From positions 2,800,572 through 2,864,571 of the forward strand of contig JAQFVV010006238.1 of the NCBI GenBank assembly GCA_028023455.1: a stretch of DNA of 64,000 nt, given 5' to 3'. The notes beneath the pieces are model-generated. The model searched no databases and was not told where the DNA came from. It saw only the letters and a list, made by a program, of their open reading frames with translations. This stretch comes from Epiperipatus broadwayi (Eukaryota; Onychophora; Udeonychophora; Euonychophora; Peripatidae). Shown piece after piece: positions 21,931-33,399 of the stretch (positions are counted from its first letter, which is position 1; the number at the start of each line of letters is the position of its first letter). The position numbers and the translations under genes were made by a program.

Positions 21931-23984
21931 TATATATATATATTGTTTAATAAATTAAATAAATAATAAAGAATTATTATTGTTATTATTGAAACATATT
22001 AAGTGCAATATATTTAAATCCCCCATCCATTTTTCCTCTTCCTAATACTTCCAATATTGACGAGGTTGATGAAACTCTTTTCTTCTTAACTTTAAACAAT
22101 TTTTTTTATATTTTAAAAAATTAATCACTTATAATCGAGGTTAGATATTATTTTTATCTTATATGTAATTGGTCTTTGGCTATGCACATCAAAAATACCA
22201 TTAAATTGACATCAATTTCTAGTGACTATATGGATGACAGTCTCTCTGTTCATAACTTTATCATCATAACATAGGAAAGAGCTTGAAATTATCCTCTCTT
22301 GCACTGAACTCTAATTCACTGCATAAAATGGCTAATGCATTCATTTTTCAGATTTAGGTATTAACAAAATTAATTCACTAACCAATACTTAGATTCTTAC
22401 TCACCAGTTGCCTAAATTCAACTCAATATCACTAGAGTAGTAGATCAATAGTAGATAATTTGAAAATGCATTATTAGTTAAGAGTGTTTTTTTTTATTTA
22501 TTTCCATTGCTCATCTGCTCTCCTGTTTTTTTCATTACATGTTGCTATACTTCTAAGTTCTGTTCTCTGAAAACAGGACCATGAATTGCCCTTATTTTCA
22601 CACTGCAGAGAATCTCAAACTGATTACAGTCTTTGAAACTTTACTGTGTATTGTAGTTATTTTCCTCACTATCCACACAGTTTTTATATGGACCATTATT
22701 TTCATCCTATCAGTGACTTTCTGCTCTAATACTTATTTATTAACACAATCACATTTTTAATTGTATTAATTGACTTCTCTTTTCGTCATTCTGTGCAAAT
22801 CAATGTTAGATTTTAATAGATGTTTTGAGAGTGGTGTAAATAGATTCTGCTTTCCATGCAGATGTCAAAAGTAAGCAGGAAACGCTAATTAATCTATAGC
22901 ATTCTCCCCAAAATATCAATAGCGTCTATGTTAGATTAAAACTGACCCACCAAAATAAAATTTCTGGCCTAATATCAGATTTGGATAACTATATGAGAAA
23001 GTTAGAATCACCTTAATTTAAGATCTGATTCAACTGAAGAGTGCTGGTTTAACTTAAAACGCATCTTGGGAGACATTTGCTTTTTTCAAGTTTTAGGAAT
23101 GTATTGTGGAGTGGAAGTTTAAATATATTAAAAATAAATTAATTAATCTTTTATATTTGAATGTAATAAACATAACACAATGACCAACAATTTTTACTTT
23201 CAAAATAGAAGTAATTAGCTGAGTTTGCCCCCAGAGAGTCAACAAACCTGCTTTGCAACTAGGTCACTTCATACATTTCTTTATCAAAGAAATTTTGTTA
23301 ATATATTCTTCAGATAACTATAACACTCCTCAATGAACGCTTTGATGTTTTAGAAGCTATAAAAATATAATAAAGGCCATATAAGAATGTGAAATGAAAT
23401 CTAATTTTAGTTATTTTATAAACATTACGTAAAAACGAGTGATTTAAAAGCATATATTTTCAAATGAAATTTCATTGACTATATTTCTTAATTTTAAAGC
23501 ATAATTACAAAGTAATTAAGAAATTAAGTATTTTTTATGAGCGAATCGAGAAAAAGCAGAAATATTAAGAAATGAAGTAATTAGTGGAAATAGTTTTCTG
23601 CTACCACTTTTTAAGAACGACTTGGGAATCTGCTAGCTAACGTCTTTGCTAATAAGAAGAAGGATGAAAGATTTTAGATAGATTTTGACATGATATTAAA
23701 GAGACATTTACAACATGTCAAAAGAAATTAGCATTAAAATTTAGAAAATGTTACTATGGATAAATTTAGTTGAATTAATTATGACAATAAAGTGTTCACA
23801 TATCTTTAAGCATATTGTATGTTTACTTGAACATGTGTGAGAGTTTTTATATATATAAATATATGTAATAAATAATAATTTACAATGCTAAACATTTAGA
23901 TATAATGTTTTTGAGATTAACTCATTACAACTGTTTATTTTAAATATATAAATATGTGTATATATATTAATAATTCATTCATAC
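21931..23984. other. AT-rich DNA, small LINE-like tail at its start
   Basis: At 21940-21985 'aataaattaaataaataata' leads into TTATTATTG, resembling LINE-B tails. The rest, to 23984, shows no shared repeat and no coding pattern. Confidence 0.4.
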
Positions 23985-24160
23985 ATTAATCTATCTATCA
24001 ATCTACTTACATTCCTGTTTATATGTCTATCTATCTGTCTACGTAACTACATCTGACTTTCTGTCTATTCAGCCATCCATGTACTTATCTAACCATCCAT
24101 TTATATCTATTTATTCATCAATCTGTCCTTAACCTCTGTATTCATCTATACATTTTTCTG

Positions 24161-24198
<38 letters not shown>

Positions 24199-24199
24199 G

Positions 24200-24253
<54 letters not shown>

Positions 24254-25235
24254 TTAATCATTTATCTATTTATCCTCTCATCCACTCAGATATTATATAA
24301 CTACATATCTACCTAGCTGTTTATTTATTCATATATCTGAATATCTGTACATCTACATATCCACCAATTTTTATCTATCCATTATCTATCCATCTATCTA
24401 GTCATTCATAAATCCATCCAACTATCTGTATAGATACATAGATAAGGAGTTAGAAGATAAATAAATAGAATAAATGAGTGGATAGAGATAGATAGATAGA
24501 TGAATGAATGGATAAAATAAAATTGCAATGACAGATATATAAATAGATATCTGTTATCTATTTGTCTATCTGTCTATTTATTTATCCATCCAATGATCCA
24601 TCTACTTAACTATATATTTCCACATCTATTCATCTATTACGCATCTGCCTACATACATGTCTATCTACTTATCTATCTAGCTAACTACTTATTTGTCTGT
24701 ATGCCTGTCTATTTACCAATCTGTCTATATATTCATTCACCAATCTATATGTCCAGCCCTCTATCTGTCTATTCATACATACATCTATACTTATCTATCT
24801 ATATTTTTGTCTTTGTATCTATCCATTCATCTATCTATTTATCCATCCATCCATCATATCTATTCTCCCATCTATCTGCTTACCTCCCTGTCATTGTCTA
24901 TATAGATATAAATGAATAGATTGAATTATAGATAGATAAATGGATAATTAAATAGATAAATAGGTGGATAGATAAGCAGAATGCCAGATATAGTTAAATA
25001 GACATATAGGTAGATAGATAGATAGTAAGGTAAGAAAATAGATAAATAGATAGATGAATGAATGACTGGATATAAATAGATAGAAAGAGACATAAATAGG
25101 TAGTGCATTGATGAATAGGTACAGATGGATTGATGGATAGATAAATAGATGAATGTACAGGCAGACAGGCATACAGGTTAATAGATAGACAAATAAGTGG
25201 ATAGATAGATAGATAAACATGTAGGTAAATAAATA
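23985..25235. repeat. Strand-switching TCTA/GATA tetranucleotide satellite
   Basis: The plus strand reads mainly TCTA at 23985-24440, GATA at 24440-24535, TCTA at 24540-24900 and GATA at 24900-25235. The purest run is around 24161-24252. Imperfect units (CCAT, TGTC) make long Ser-Ile-Tyr-Leu frames that are not genes. The inverted blocks can fold on each other. Confidence 0.95.
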
Positions 25236-26159
25236 GTTAAATAGTAGTGGTCAGAGGTCAACGTCACTGCTATTTTCCACCACATCAAAAATTTAAAAAA
25301 TAATAAAAAATAATTCAAATAACAAATAAAAATTACAATAAATTTTAAAAAAACATTAAACAAATTACAACAAATTTTAAAAATCTCAATTTTCGTTTAA
25401 TGGACAAAACATTGTACCCCCCCCCCCACTTCGCATCTAGATATCAAAAGTTTGAGCCATCTCCACATCATAAACAAGCAAGACACAACCTTTCTATTTT
25501 TCTCCTGCTCAGATATTTATAGATCATATTATATCTATTTACTGTTCAAAAATAATAAACATAAAATAAGAGTTTCTCAGATAATTATTTTTTGTGATTG
25601 TAGGAATTTCACTTATGCAAACATTCGTATTACTTTAAGATTATAAGTATTTTAAAATATGTTTTCATTTTTTAGTCGTAAATTAAGCAGCCATGATTGA
25701 CATATTTTTTTAAAGCACATTTTTTATTTATTCTTATGTTAGTTTAGTAATTTGTTTGTTTGTTGTGCCAAAACTCTTTCTAATTATTAGGTAATATGTT
25801 TATTTACTAATGAACAATATAAAAATTTCATTTAAAATGATAATTTTTATTCATTCTTACATTAGTTTAGTAATGTTTTTGTTTTTTAATGAAAATTTAT
25901 GGAGACGTTTTTTAATTTTTTTCTGTAACAAAATATCCATAACGCTTAGATTCTAATATTTAGTAATTACAGATAAAATATCTATTTATTGATAAACAAC
26001 GAAATATCTGTAATGTTTGCAATGAATTAATATCTAAAAATGGTAAATTCATATCTTATTTGAATTGTTTTTTTGAGTATGCATCTTATACCTTCACCTT
26101 TAGGAGAGGCTATACACTGGAGAATGCATGTAAAAAAAAAGAACCAAACATAGAGATAT
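25236..26159. other. AT-rich DNA with a C11 run and a direct repeat
   Basis: C11 lies at 25417-25427. A ~40-bp direct repeat around 'acattagtttagtaatg' lies at about 25724-25763 and 25846-25885. Nothing else is recognised. Confidence 0.6.
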
Positions 26160-26545
26160 TGTTTATATATTGGACTATTTCCAACATCTAATATTAAGTA
26201 TTGAATGTTTTAAGAAAATTTAACTTTAAATTTCCAATTACATTCATCTGTTAGTAATAGCAGGCAGGTTAGTATATGCACAACATTTTGAGAAGTATTA
26301 TTTTTCTCTCTTCAGCTAGTATGGAAATCAATACTGGACTCTTAAGATTCTTGAATATTGAATTTTAAGGTAACACTAACCAAGTCAGCCATCCTGCCAA
26401 AAATATTTTCTTAAAATTCAGTATCTAATAACCTGTGTGCTATTATTAACAGTTGAATGTAATTGGAAAAATTAAATAAGCTTAATTTTTTTTTGAAGAT
26501 ATTCAATACTTAATATTAGATGATGGAAATAATTCAATATATAAA
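26160..26545. mobile_element. Palindromic element with ~100-bp arms
   Basis: The left arm (26166-26280) contains 'ccaacatctaatattaagta', 'ttccaattacattc' and 'atagcaggcaggttag'. The right arm (26427-26544) contains the complements 'taacctgtgtgctatt', 'gaatgtaattggaa' and 'tacttaatattagatg'. The centre is ~150 bp. It is older than its neighbour, since the arms carry several mismatches and indels. Confidence 0.75.
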
Positions 26546-26736
26546 AACAACTAAAATAACATCATCACAAACTTTTAGGAATACAATAGGAATATTCTGA
26601 TTATAGAAACCATTATTCTAACAATAATGAAGTTTGGGATTTTTCTGTGATGGCTAAAAATTTTTCAGATACAATTTTGGAAGTCATTTTGGATAAACTA
26701 AAATTGTTACCATAATCCAATACTGGAAATATTTCA

Positions 26737-27018
26737 CAAAGAGCTTTGCTAATTGCTCAACAAGCTTTGAGATAAATGCTTAGCAAGAGAAAGAAAGCAT
26801 TTAAAATATCTCTATCTGAAAACCACCCCCAACCCATGACCAATGGTTTTGTGCTTTTGGCACTCCTCAGAGAGGCACTAGGATGACTTCAGATGAGTGC
26901 CAAAAGCATAAAACCATTGGTCAGGAAATGGGTGGGGGGTCAGATAGAGATATTTTAAATGCTTTCTCTTGCTAAGCATTTATCTCAAAGCTTGTTGAGC
27001 AATTAGCAAAACTCTTTG
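26737..27018. mobile_element. Young palindromic element, ~120-bp near-identical arms
   Basis: CAAAGAGCTTTGCTAATTGC at 26737 pairs with the right end GCAATTAGCAAAACTCTTTG at 27018. The arms match with few differences for ~120 bp, through 'gctcaacaagctttgagata', 'atttaaaatatctctatctg' and 'gaccaatggttttgtgcttt'. The centre is ~35 bp. The high arm identity implies recent origin or arm-to-arm conversion. Confidence 0.9.
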
Positions 27019-27154
27019 TTTACTTTCTACAAGTTTAAAAAAGAAGTGAGTCATGTGATTTATGACTATTTTTTAATTCACTATTTATGGAATTATTTCA
27101 GTTTCATCTTAACAGCAATAGATAAATGTCAATAACAAGCACTTTCTCATACAT

Positions 27155-27325
27155 TAGATTGTAAAAGACCTATAAAAAGACCACATGTTAGATGGATAGA
27201 TGAAAAAAGGAAGTATGCTGGGATGATATGGAGAAGTGATGCTAGAGGTCAGAGAAGATGAATTGAACTTGGAGAGATTATCCTGCAGTGGATCGATAAT
27301 GGTTGAAGACGATGCTGATTATAAA
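27155..27325 (+). pseudogene. RTE-type LINE extreme 3' fragment
   Basis: Reads as CKRPIKRPHVRWIDEKRKYA, WRSDARGQRR, a stop, then IELGEIILQWIDNG, ending before 'gaagacgatgctgatt'. It is 5'-truncated to ~45 residues. Confidence 0.85.
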
Positions 27326-27329
27326 TGAG

Positions 27330-28275
27330 ACTTGGAATAAAGACACTTGATTGATTAATCACATACTTTGAATTATTTATTAATTAAAAGGATATAATTA
27401 TAAAAGATGAAATTACAATTACATGAGAAGAAATTAAAAATTACAATAACAGAGACAGCAACTGCTTTTAAAATTGATGATGGTGAAGATGTAAAGATCA
27501 CCAGTAGATTATATATCTTTAAATGGGCTAAGAGAATGCAACTCCTAAGCCTACTATGGTGCTTTATGAACCAGAGTTGCAAATAGAGTGGCAGGAGTTC
27601 AGGGCCTTAAGATTTTTTTTTTTTTAATTTCATGGTTTTAGCTAGCTTTAAATTCTAAGTTTTTAATGGTAAAGACAAAAACTAGAAATTAATCTGTAGT
27701 GAAGATTAAACCATACTAAAATAATCTAGGAATTGATTACTGAAGCTTTTCAATAGATGGCAATAGACTATAAAAATGTATTGTTTATATTAGTCAAAAA
27801 ATTTACTACTGATTGATAATAATAAATAAAAAACATTTGAATAGTTGGCTTGGGATCTGTCTTCATGCCACTGCTCTAAACTCTTCAGGGAAGAATATAA
27901 TGAAAAACTTAGAATGTTAATCAGGATATTCTTATAAGACTTTAAACTTCTAATTCTTCCCCAATTTAAAAACATTAACACTTTTTTATAATTTTTCTAT
28001 TGTTCACCTTTAATTTCCATAGAGTGTCATAAGAAATGATATAGCTTAATAATTTTGATTTTGATTTGGAAAAATATATCCTTAGTTCTAAAGGTCTATT
28101 CTAGGTATGCAATAAATATTTAGAATTATATCTTTGGATTTAAGGACATATTTTTACAAATAATGATCAGATTTGACATAGTAATGGTATATCTTATGAC
28201 ATTCTATAGAAGTAAAAATGGAACATCAGAAAAATTATATAAAGATGTGTTAATGTTTAGCAGTTTTTTTACAGA
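27330..28275. other. AT-rich DNA, nothing recognised
   Basis: Short open frames only; no shared repeat seen. Confidence 0.4.
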
Positions 28276-28570
28276 CTTATAATAATAATATTGTGCCAAC
28301 ACACATATAATGTAAAGCTATATAAATGATAATTAACAAATTAAAAAGGCTTAGCACTTTCCAGAAAGTACCTTTCTCATAATCATAGCCTGTTATGACT
28401 CACTCATATGAATCATTATGTTTTGCTATATCCAAAACATGGGATAATTGACTCATTTGCATAAAATTTGCATATTGCACATACATAATGATTCCTATGT
28501 GTAAGTCCAACAGGCTACAATTATGTGAATTTACGTTATATGTGTGTTGGCACAATATTATTATTATAAG
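28276..28570. mobile_element. Palindromic element with TAATA-rich termini
   Basis: CTTATAATAATAATATTGTG at 28276 pairs with CACAATATTATTATTATAAG at 28570. Pairing continues through 'ccaacacacatataatgtaa', and an inner pair ('ataatcatagcctgtt' with 'aacaggctacaattat') follows after a left-side insertion of ~60 bp. Confidence 0.85.
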
Positions 28571-28788
28571 TTGATAAGCTTAAAATAGAAATCTATGATT
28601 TACTACTTTAAGACTTATGTAAAATTTTAAAAAGTATAATAGCAAAGATCATGAGACCAATTAATATGCTCTTCAATTTACGAAATATGATATTTAGGAT
28701 TCGAACTCAGATTTTCACACAACCCACAACTTTCAGTGCCATCTCATATTAATGACCCACCTGATCACACACATGTTGAAAAGATAAA

Positions 28789-28840
28789 TAATCACCAATA
28801 CACATATTTTGTGCTAAACCAGCACTCATCAGTTGGTCCA
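28789..28840 (-). ncRNA. Inactive hammerhead in the left P2 arm
   Basis: The minus strand has CTGATGA, stem II GTGCTG/TAGCAC with one G-T pair, then AAAA in place of GAAA, and triplet GTA. Stem I TTGGT/ACCAA is kept, but the outer stem I strand is replaced by spacer sequence. Loss of G12 should abolish cleavage. Confidence 0.7.
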
Positions 28841-28867
28841 GACTACCATCTCCACACATATACAATC

Positions 28868-28930
28868 AAATAATCTGGACCAACTGATGAGTGCTAGTTT
28901 AGCACGAAATATGCATATTGGTGATTATTT
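28868..28930 (+). ncRNA. Type I hammerhead ribozyme, complete core
   Basis: CTGATGA (28884-28890) is followed by a 6-bp stem II, GTGCTA (28891-28896) with TAGCAC (28900-28905), loop GTT, then GAAA (28906-28909). A two-pair stem III follows (A28909:T28916, T28910:A28915), with loop ATGC. The cleavage triplet ATA is 28915-28917. Stem I pairs TTGGT (28918-28922) with ACCAA (28879-28883). Past an internal loop (G against CTGG) it pairs ATTATTT (28924-28930) with AAATAAT (28868-28874). All invariant core bases are present, and the internal loop in stem I fits the loop-loop contact of natural fast hammerheads. The very short stem III suggests it may need a dimer to cut efficiently, as in other metazoan examples. 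Cleavage is predicted after 28917. Confidence 0.8.
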
Positions 28931-29035
28931 ACCTTTTTTAACATGTGTGAGATCAAGTAGGTCCACAATATAAGATGATACTGAGAGTTGTGGGTTGTGT
29001 GAAAGTCTGAGTTTGAATCCCGCATATATTACATA

Positions 29036-29655
29036 TATAAATGCAGGTGTTAAACCTGTATAATGTATTGAAATATGATATTATAAATTCCACTATTGTA
29101 AATCATATCTTTGTTGAATTGGACATGTGAAATTAATAAATAAAACAAACCTTTCTAAAAGGATGTTTTATGGTGAATTTGAGCATAATTTTATTTTACA
29201 TTTTAAAAATTATCTTTCTAAGGATATTATAAAAAAATAGAATGGCGATTATTTTCATTGTAAATATATCTGCAGAGAATGGAATATATATTGATAGATA
29301 CAACTAGACAAGGTGCTGAAATATTTAAAAAAGAAAGTTTAACTCAATCAGAAGAAAATAAACCTGTTTATTTATAAAGCATAAATTTTACAAGTACTCA
29401 GCCATAAGTAAGAGGTTTATAAGAACAAGTGAATCACTTGATATTAGAGCTTCATTAAATAAGGGCTTGATTCTACTGTATGCCTGAGAATTCAATTGAC
29501 AAATGAATTGTAAAATATCAAATAAACATAACAATGGACTAATATGTTATATTTATAAATACATTTGTAATTCTCATATTGGTTTGTGCAATAATCACAA
29601 AATTAATCTCTAGTGCAGTAATATTTTTATTAAACACTTTTTTATTTATAGAGAC
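29036..29655. other. AT-rich DNA, nothing recognised
   Basis: No shared repeat or coding pattern. Confidence 0.4.
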
Positions 29656-29664
29656 TAAACTCTT

Positions 29665-29820
29665 CAAATAATAGCACTACTCAGTGCAATCCAGAATAAT
29701 GAATGGATGCAGGAAGGTTTATGCATAAAAACCCTGTCTAGTGTCTACTCATCCAATATCCCCAGACAAGTTTCTAGCTTATGGCTTTCATCAATGAGGA
29801 GCCTGGGATCTGAGAGATGT
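29665..29820 (-). mobile_element. P1 fragment with ribozyme block
   Basis: P1 arm markers 'gcactactcagtgcaatcca' to 'gcctgggatctgag'. The minus-strand ribozyme block has stem II AAAGCCATAAGCT, GAAA, triplet GTC and stem I strands TGGGGA/TCCTCA, but the core starts TTGATGA instead of CTGATGA. Confidence 0.7.
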
Positions 29821-30265
29821 TTGATGGTTTAATACTTTTATTTACCTTAGAAATTTTGCTTGTTTATTTGGCTAAAATTTTGTAATTGTTTTTAAAACAT
29901 ATTTATCAAACACAATTTCTTCAAATTTTATATATGTTAGACATTAATTACAATGCCATATGATGATAAAATATTTCAAGGTTGTTCTGCCATTTGCTCA
30001 ATTTAACAGCACTGGTGGTTCAAATTGCAAAACACAATCATATTGGTTTAATAAGTTTTTAGTGGTGATAAAAAATAGTGATTATTTTTTTAAAAAAATA
30101 CGCTTTCATTTAATTTCAAGATTAATTCGCTAAAAAGCCTTTACAGTTAATTAAAATGGAAAGTAAAAGCAACGAAGCATGAATCTTAATTTTATTTTTA
30201 TTGTTGAAGTAAAACGCTGCTTTCATAAATACAAAAATATCACATGAACACTATTTCTTATGTCT
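29821..30265. other. AT-rich DNA, nothing recognised
   Basis: No shared repeat or coding pattern. Confidence 0.4.
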
Positions 30266-30269
30266 ATGG

Positions 30270-30600
30270 AAAACCAAAGTTACCAAAATGAATAGATACT
30301 GAACGAGGTTTGGATCTATATGACTATACTATTGTGGTTTCATCTTGAGCTCATAGCTCTATAATTAACTAAATAGGTAAAAGAGAACTACCGGAGGATT
30401 GCATTAGATCCTAAGATCTACGTGCAATGCTCACAGATCCAAAACTCCTTACTGATAAAAGTCATAAGCTAAAAAGTGGTCCAGGGATATTGGATGATTA
30501 GATACTAGATAGGAATTTTATGCATAAAACTTTTTGCATCCATTTATTACTAAGGCTTGCACTAGATGTCACTACTGTATGAAGAGTATATTACTGTTTA
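30270..30600 (+). mobile_element. P1 right half element
   Basis: P1 interior 'ggtttggatctatatgac', GGAGGATTGCATTAGATCC, AGATCTACGTGCAATGCTC, then a decayed ribozyme block (CTGATAA, AAAAG), GGATATTGGATGA and the terminal arm. The copy ends near 'gtatattactgttta'. Confidence 0.65.
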
Positions 30601-31127
30601 AACCTCAAAATCTTGTAAATGATTATTATTTCATGTCAATTTCATTTCAAATATTGAAAATATGGTAACATTCCTTTCATTATCAGTTTACAAAAAGTTC
30701 ACGTTAAAATTCCGAATACTAAAAAATAACAAAACTATATATAAAAAAATATTTTATATAAAAAAATCCTCTTATATAGTTTGAAAATTAATGATTTGTA
30801 ACTTGAAATAAAACCTTGAGCTTCTAAAAATTAATTCAATGACTATACAATAAGCATTTATTTCAATTTACTTTTTACTAGTATTTAGTATTTGTCTAAT
30901 ATAAATTGTGATGTGATGCACTGTGACTTCTCTCTAAATTGTGATGTGATGTGCTGTGGCTTCTTCTTAAACGAAATCAAGAATATCTCAGCAATTATGC
31001 CCAGACAAACCTGTTAGCCACTTTATTTTCCATTCCCCACTCTAAGTTTTTCCATATTCTGCTCCATCCCATTTTCACAACATAATCTTTGTCAACTCTA
31101 TGGCCTTTATATCTAAATCCCCCTTAT

Positions 31128-33399
31128 CTATTTGCAAACCCAGCATAAAAACCAATAATCATTTTCTGAATAATCACTTTGTTCATATTTATTCTCCCAT
31201 AACTTCATTATTTGTACCCTTTCTACTTCCAAGCATTTACATTCAATCAACAGATGCCTAATATTTTCTATACCTTCCTTACACAATTTACACACTAAAT
31301 CACCCATAGTTTTCCATTTACATGTATATTCTCTTGTTGCTAAAGATCCCATTCGAGCCTTAAACAATAAACTACTTTCCTTACTATTATCATAAATTAA
31401 CTCGCACCCAATGTTCCATTTACTTCTATATATATTTAAACTCTTCTTACCCTCCATACTAGTTCTCCATCTCTCCAACTCCCTATTCTTTATTAATGCA
31501 TCTATTCTTTTATCCCATTCCTTACCACTATAACACCCAACAATCCTCCTAACACAATCATCCCACCTTTTATACAAGTATACTGATATAAATTCTTTAT
31601 CCAAATCTTTTGCATACCGCATTACCTTTCTCACCCATCTTGTTACCTGCCCTTTACTCATAACCCAATTGAACACTATTGTGGCTATTCTTTTACTATC
31701 CATAAACTGCAACCTACCAAACATTTTCATTTTACTTTTTGCATCTCTCATATAAAAACTTGACCATCCCATTTCCCCCTGAATTGCCTCCTTTGCTGTC
31801 CACATCTTTGCATACAATGCATGTCTTTCTACTTTCCTTTGTACTTTCTCTAAATAATCTAAAACCCTTTTACTAACACATAATGCATCATTACCATATG
31901 TTAACCCTGCTACTGCAACTCCCTTCCATACAATTCTAGCTACATCATATTTATTATATGAAAACACTGTTAGTTTCTTTACTAAACCCTTTCTTTTCTT
32001 TGCTTCATTTACCAATTTTTTCTCCCATTCATCCAAGCAATTTTCCTGATTACATAAGATGATTCCCAAATATCTATATTTATCCACCACACTTAACTTT
32101 ATATCCCCCAATAAAAAATCTACATCTTCTCTTTCCCCAGTATTAATCATCATTATATTTGATTTTTCTTCACTAAATTTAATCCCCATCTCTTTACCCA
32201 CCCATGCACATGTCCTCAGCATAATTTCCATATCTTCTCTTCTTTCTGCACACAAAAAGATATCATCCACAAAAAAACCTGACAAAGTATATACTCCCTT
32301 GCCACCTATTAATGGTATCTCTATCCCTCTTCCTAGTCTTTCTATTGCTTTCTCCATTTCACTCAAATATAACAAAACAAAATAGGTGACATAGGGCATC
32401 CTTGCCTTAGTCCCATCCCATTTTTAACTTTAACTGATTCTATATCCCCTAATTAATAAGTAATTTCTTAATATTTACTAAAGCTTCATCCATTCCCAAA
32501 CTTGCTAAACTTACCCATAATCTATTTCTATTTACTCTATCATATATGCCCTCTCTATATCTATAAAACTCATATATAATGATCTACCTGAATTCCTACT
32601 CATATCCATAAGTTGTGTAATTACAAATAAACTATCTCCTATATGTCTATCTGACCTAAAACCTCCTTGCATTTCCTCCACTACATTATTCTCTTCCATC
32701 CATTTTACAACTCTTCCAGACACCATATATGAAAAAACTTTATATAAAACTGATGTTAACTTTCTATGATCCTTACCCTTTCCTTTAAATAATAATCTTA
32801 CTCTTGTATTACTCCAGCTATCCGGAAAAACTCTCTTTCTGTGCCATCTTATTAAAACATGATAATAACTTTACTTTTGCTCTATGCCCTAAATTCATTA
32901 CCATCTCTGCTGCCCATCCATCTAAACCTCTTGCCTTTCCACTTTTCAATCTCTTCCCTGCCTCATTCAGTTCATTTTTTGTGAACATAATATTCCCATT
33001 ACTAAATGCTTTCATGTTTTCTATCACTAAGTCCTTCACATCTAACATCTTTTCTATATCCATTACATATCTATTTAAGATTCTCTCTAATTCTTCTCTA
33101 GAGCTACACTCTATTCCCTCATCATCTATTAATACTATCTCTCTTTCCCCTACATTTCTCCTTTTAATGTAATTCCAAATTTTTTTACTCCCATCTCTTC
33201 CACTTTTATTAATATCCTCCAACAATTTACTATTCAACTTCATCCTCTCTCTATAATTATCCATTTTAGCCAACTTCTTCTTTTCTAAGTACTTTCCCCA
33301 TTTAGCATTAATATCATTTTCACTTTCTTTGTTCTTAATAGCACACTTATATTCTCTGCATGCTTCTTTCCTCTCTTTTACACTTTTACTAACTCTCAT
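31128..33399 (-). pseudogene. LINE-A ORF2 part 2: reverse transcriptase and zinc-finger tail, frameshifted
   Basis: Four pieces are readable. 33399-32818 carries the RT entry block KSGKARGLDGWAAEMV (residues 152-167). 32726-32532 carries EMQGGFRSDRHIGDSLFVI and the palm motif FIDIERAY, where a 2-bp TA insertion in a TATATG run shifts the frame. Around 32420-32380 the plus-one frame gives GLRQGCPMSPILF. The long piece 32399-31128 (423 codons) begins just before the catalytic FVDD (residues 43-46), continues with YRYLGIIL and a long alpha-helical thumb/connection, and ends with CKLC...HLLIEC (370-387), a Cys/His knuckle common at LINE C-termini. A late frameshift alters the last ~10 residues compared with the copy at 36.2 kb. 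Confidence 0.85.

Larger units (their letters stand above)
28690..29035. mobile_element. P2 palindromic element with hammerhead in each arm and tRNA-like ends
   Basis: Arms at about 28692-28842 and 28874-29031 are inverted complements over ~150 bp. Each arm, read from the centre outward, holds a hammerhead block, then 'aacatgtgtgagatca', then a terminal block with 'gttgtgggttgtgtgaaa' and a B-box-like GAGTTCGAATCC (left, minus strand) or GAGTTTGAATCCC (right, plus strand). The spacer is ~30 bp. A partial copy lies at 20225-20300. Confidence 0.85.

Noticed and set aside
24593-25363. Several Ile-Tyr-Leu-Ser rich frames on both strands
   Set aside because: All come from the TCTA/GATA satellite.
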